DNA of 15,648 bases, taken from positions 1 through 15,648 of the forward strand of contig CAJGDE010000041.1 in the NCBI GenBank assembly GCA_904502135.1, read 5' to 3'. This document shows, one piece after another, positions 14,007 through 15,648 of the stretch. How positions within the stretch are numbered: position 1 is the stretch's first letter; each line of letters starts with the position of its first letter. The stretch comes from Kiritimatiellia bacterium. Lineage in GTDB: Bacteria; Verrucomicrobiota; Kiritimatiellia; RFP12; UBA1067. The position numbers and the translations under genes were made by a program. The notes below the pieces were generated by a model, which saw only the letters and a list, made by a program, of their open reading frames with translations, did not search any database and was not told the DNA's origin.

Positions 14007-14222
14007 TTACACGAAAATCTGACAACGAACCTTACAACGGTTGTACAAATTTACCGCACACATCCTACGAAAATACCTTATGACATCGTAAGTTTCTTGC
14101 TTATACTCACAATGCGGCAAGCGGAACAGCATAAAACCCTTCACCAAAGCGCAATGTCCGTTCTCCCGAATAAAGAACAACTCCAGTAAACTCTCCCTTT
14201 GCGAGATTTTTTTGCGAACCAT
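14007..14222 (-). CDS. Doubtful small open frame, 71 residues
   Basis: The 71-codon frame from ATG at 14222 has no ribosome site (upstream CATCTGAA), no recognised domain, no signal peptide and an unremarkable Cys/Arg-rich composition. It overlaps the dyad at 14033-14045 and reaches into the likely upstream region of the repeat-protein gene. I list it because it is the only same-strand frame in the 342-nt gap 13963-14304. It may be chance or a decayed gene; nothing else coding is visible there. Confidence 0.2.
   Translation of the reverse strand: MVRKKISQRESLLELFFIRENGHCALVKGFMLFRLPHCEYKQETYDVIRYFRRMCAVNLYNRCKVRCQIFV
14033..14045. promoter_or_regulatory. 13-nt dyad upstream of the repeat-protein gene
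   Basis: TACAAC (14033-14038), a central G, then GTTGTA (14040-14045) form a perfect dyad about 71-83 nt upstream of the repeat-protein ATG. Its size and symmetry suit a regulator site, but no cognate regulator gene is in the window. Confidence 0.35.
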
Positions 14223-14257
14223 TTCAGATGTTTAAAATCATCGAGAAAGGAATTTTA

Positions 14258-14304
14258 ACCATCCACTCTCAAACTCCAACTTATACATCCAACTCTTCCA
14301 ACAT
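14258..14304 (-). repeat. Degenerate heptamer-type repeat directly after ung
   Basis: On the minus strand, immediately after the ung TAA, the DNA runs through imperfect units such as ATGTTGG, AGAGTTGG, TAAGTTGG and GAGTGGA. The style matches the better-ordered blocks after the rtcB remnant and the membrane-protein gene. No hairpin terminator for ung is visible here. Confidence 0.5.
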
Positions 14305-14943
14305 TTACCATTGAATTGGCGCAATATTTTTTGAAACGAGAAAATCGTTTGTGCGAGAAAATGGCTTAGAACCGAAGAATCCTCTATAAGCCGAAAGCGG
14401 AGATGGATGGGCCGATTTTATTATAAAATGCTTTGAATCATCAATTAAAGCGCCTTTTTTCTGCGCATAAGAGCCCCATAAGATAAATACAATATTCCCC
14501 CGCTTTTCAGACAGCGCCTTTATGGCCGCATCTGTAAATATCTCCCATCCCTTACCTTGGTGGGAAAGTGGCTTATGCGCTTGGACGGTTAAAGTTGTGT
14601 TTAACAACAAAACGCCCTGATCCGCCCATGAAAGCAAATCTGGCATTTTCCCAAGCTCCTGAGCAATATTCCTAAGCGACGGGGGTGGTTTTACGCCTTC
14701 TGGAACATAAAACGAAAGCCCCTGCGCCTGTCCTGGTTCATGATATGGGTCTTGACCTATTATAACAGCTTTTACCTTATCAAATGGCGTCCTATTAAAA
14801 GCTTCAAAAACCTTCTCTCTCTCCGGGTAGACTACCGTGCTACTGTAAGCATTATCTACAAACGCAACTAAAGATTGAAAATAAGACTTCTCAAACTCAC
14901 CTTTTAAGACCTCACACCACGACTGATTTATTTTATCTCTCAT
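14305..14943 (-). CDS. ung: Uracil-DNA glycosylase (family 1)
   Basis: A 212-residue family 1 uracil-DNA glycosylase, which removes uracil from DNA to start base excision repair. The water-activating motif GQDPYH is at 63-68 (D65), followed by GQAQGLSFYVPEGVKPPPSL (71-90). The uracil-binding Asn is in LLLNTTLTV (112-120, N115). The minor-groove loop HPSPLSA is at 179-185 (H179), followed by a conserved Phe-Phe-Gly segment. All key residues are present. It is slightly shorter than the E. coli enzyme (229 residues), the difference being mainly at the termini. GAAGGAG lies about 7 nt before the ATG. The membrane-protein gene lies 59 nt upstream on the same strand, and the gap between them is mostly heptamer repeat; the two may be cotranscribed. 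Confidence 0.97.
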   Translation of the reverse strand: MRDKINQSWCEVLKGEFEKSYFQSLVAFVDNAYSSTVVYPEREKVFEAFNRTPFDKVKAVIIGQDPYHEPGQAQGLSFYVPEGVKPPPSLRNIAQELGKMPDLLSWADQGVLLLNTTLTVQAHKPLSHQGKGWEIFTDAAIKALSEKRGNIVFILWGSYAQKKGALIDDSKHFIIKSAHPSPLSAYRGFFGSKPFSRTNDFLVSKNIAPIQW

Positions 14944-14974
14944 AAATGCTCCTTCAATTAGTTTTAATATCAGT

Positions 14975-15009
14975 CTCCAACCTATTCCCTATTCACTATC
15001 ACCTATTCC
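14975..15009 (-). repeat. Heptamer repeat array at the end of the membrane-protein gene
   Basis: Reading the minus strand from 15009, five consecutive 7-nt units occur in register: GGAATAG, GTGATAG, TGAATAG, GGAATAG and a diverged GTTGGAG. The TAG of the first unit is the stop codon of the membrane-protein gene. Because 7 is not a multiple of three, successive TAGs fall in different reading frames. Confidence 0.75.
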
Positions 15010-15527
15010 CTGATATGGAGGTGAGCACGAGCGCATCGCGAAAAAGACTCGGCCATCTTATGCAGCAATCCAACATAAACCCATAAGCCAAGCATGCCGA
15101 AACAAGCTATCCCGCCTATGTCGCAGAGTAAATGTTGCTCCCAGTAAGGATTCTCGTAATGTCCATGTTTTTCCAACATCTTATTTAGCTCCGACTCACG
15201 CACTTTCGCCTGGACATACAACGAGTGCCCAATGTTCATCAAAGATACCCCCGCAAATATAAGTACAAAAAACAAAATCCTAGCCACAACTCGCTTCGCC
15301 TTTGAATCTGTTATTCGAGGTTTACATCCATTTGCTATGCCATAAAGAATGGCTGATGACGAAACAAAAAACAAGAACCCACAAGATAGAACTATCGAGA
15401 TTGTTTGATGCGCTTTTTCCAGTTTTGGAACAACGCTTATAAGGCTGTTTAGTAACCACGTCATTGCAACGGCGATGGAGACTAATCGGCATAAACGAGC
15501 AAAGGATATAATCTTGGAAGTAGACAT
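15003..15527 (-). CDS. Hypothetical membrane protein with four predicted helices
   Basis: A 174-residue protein I do not recognise. Hydrophobic segments lie at about 10-30 (LCRLVSIAVAMTWLLNSLISV), 43-64 (ISIVLSCGFLFFVSSSAILYG), 83-101 (VARILFFVLIFAGVSLMNIG) and 134-157 (LLCDIGGIACFGMLGLWVYVG). A charged linker with HGHYENPYWEQH separates helices 3 and 4. This suggests a small inner-membrane protein with both ends inside. The last residues (HLHIRE) and the TAG stop are formed by heptamer-repeat DNA, so the original C-terminus may have been longer or different. An extended -10 (TGGTATAAT) ends 8 nt before the ATG, implying a leaderless transcript or a downstream start. No family or partner suggests a function. 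Confidence 0.7.
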   Translation of the reverse strand: MSTSKIISFARLCRLVSIAVAMTWLLNSLISVVPKLEKAHQTISIVLSCGFLFFVSSSAILYGIANGCKPRITDSKAKRVVARILFFVLIFAGVSLMNIGHSLYVQAKVRESELNKMLEKHGHYENPYWEQHLLCDIGGIACFGMLGLWVYVGLLHKMAESFSRCARAHLHIRE

Positions 15528-15535
15528 CGGTTCTT

Positions 15536-15544
15536 ATTATACCA
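15536..15544 (-). promoter_or_regulatory. Extended -10 promoter element for the membrane-protein gene
   Basis: On the minus strand TGGTATAAT (15544-15536) is a perfect extended -10. No good -35 hexamer lies 16-18 bp upstream, as often seen with extended -10 promoters. Only 8 nt separate it from the ATG at 15527, so transcription would begin at or next to the start codon. Confidence 0.65.
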
Positions 15545-15601
15545 CAAAAACGCGCGCCACATTTGCACTACGACATACTGAATAATTCCGGGGTGACAAG
15601 A

Positions 15602-15648
15602 CAAAGTAAATGCGACTGCCCGCGAAGCGGGGAGTCGCATTTACTTTG
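15602..15648. repeat. 47-nt near-perfect hairpin ending at the window edge
   Basis: The arms CAAAGTAAATGCGACT (15602-15617) and AGTCGCATTTACTTTG (15633-15648) pair perfectly. After one G/G mismatch an inner stem CCCGC/GCGGG closes a GAA loop, giving 21 bp in all. The loop with its closing pairs, GCGAAGC, is a known exceptionally stable DNA mini-hairpin. With A-rich and T-rich arm ends it may serve as a bidirectional terminator for whatever lies beyond the edge. The window stops exactly at its final base. Confidence 0.85.

Noticed and set aside
13543..14022. 159-residue plus-strand frame rich in Ala, Val and Thr
   Set aside because: Antisense shadow of the same 63-bp repeat. The minus-strand protein has a proper signal peptide and ribosome site.
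14175..14212. Plus-strand terminator (TCTC...GAGA followed by seven T)
   Set aside because: The stem is only 4 bp and there is no plus-strand gene upstream to terminate.

Overview
The window looks like one contig from an uncultured member of the PVC bacteria, most likely of the Kiritimatiellota/Lentisphaerota type. The phylum is an inference. It rests on a protein built of repeated aromatic-Pro-hydrophobic-aromatic motifs, a large DUF2723-like membrane protein with TPRs, and intergenic DNA full of CACAGAG-, CAGGATT- and heptamer-type dispersed repeats. No rRNA, tRNA, CRISPR array, transposase or phage gene was recognised.

Layout. (1) Positions 1-781, minus strand: a DUF1653 gene followed by a Gdx/SugE-type SMR exporter, with a 32-nt palindrome between them. 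(2) Positions 782-2876: repeat-rich DNA surrounding the only plus-strand genes, an AbiEi/AbiEii toxin-antitoxin pair. This pair has a consensus sigma-70-type promoter overlaid by inverted repeats. (3) Positions 2877-3266: the C-terminal third of an RtcB RNA ligase gene, a remnant. (4) Positions 3318-13356, minus strand: a tightly packed six-gene run, metY > DUF2723-like/TPR membrane protein > aromatic-Pro repeat protein > UbiA-type phosphoribosyltransferase > folC > hrpB. Gaps are 0-12 nt or the genes overlap, and a hairpin terminator follows hrpB. (5) Positions 13357-14304: the metY promoter region with a large hairpin and GTGCA half-sites, then a small secreted protein made of 21-residue repeats, then about 340 nt with no confident gene. 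(6) Positions 14305-15527, minus strand: uracil-DNA glycosylase and a four-helix membrane protein. (7) Positions 15602-15648: a very strong hairpin that ends exactly at the last base of the window, suggesting a repeat-limited contig end.

How the genes may work together. The centre of the long run (7800-12051) is the best candidate for something undescribed. A predicted polyprenyl-phosphate phosphoribosyltransferase, a GT-C-like multi-spanning protein with a TPR tail, and a probably exported aromatic-Pro repeat protein are joined by overlapping reading frames. Polyprenyl-phosphate sugars are the usual donors for GT-C enzymes, so a lipid-linked pentose envelope-modification module is a reasonable hypothesis. 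The window lacks DprE-type epimerase genes and has no direct evidence for a product. The remaining genes are housekeeping (folC, hrpB, metY, ung) or stress and defence (gdx, abiE).
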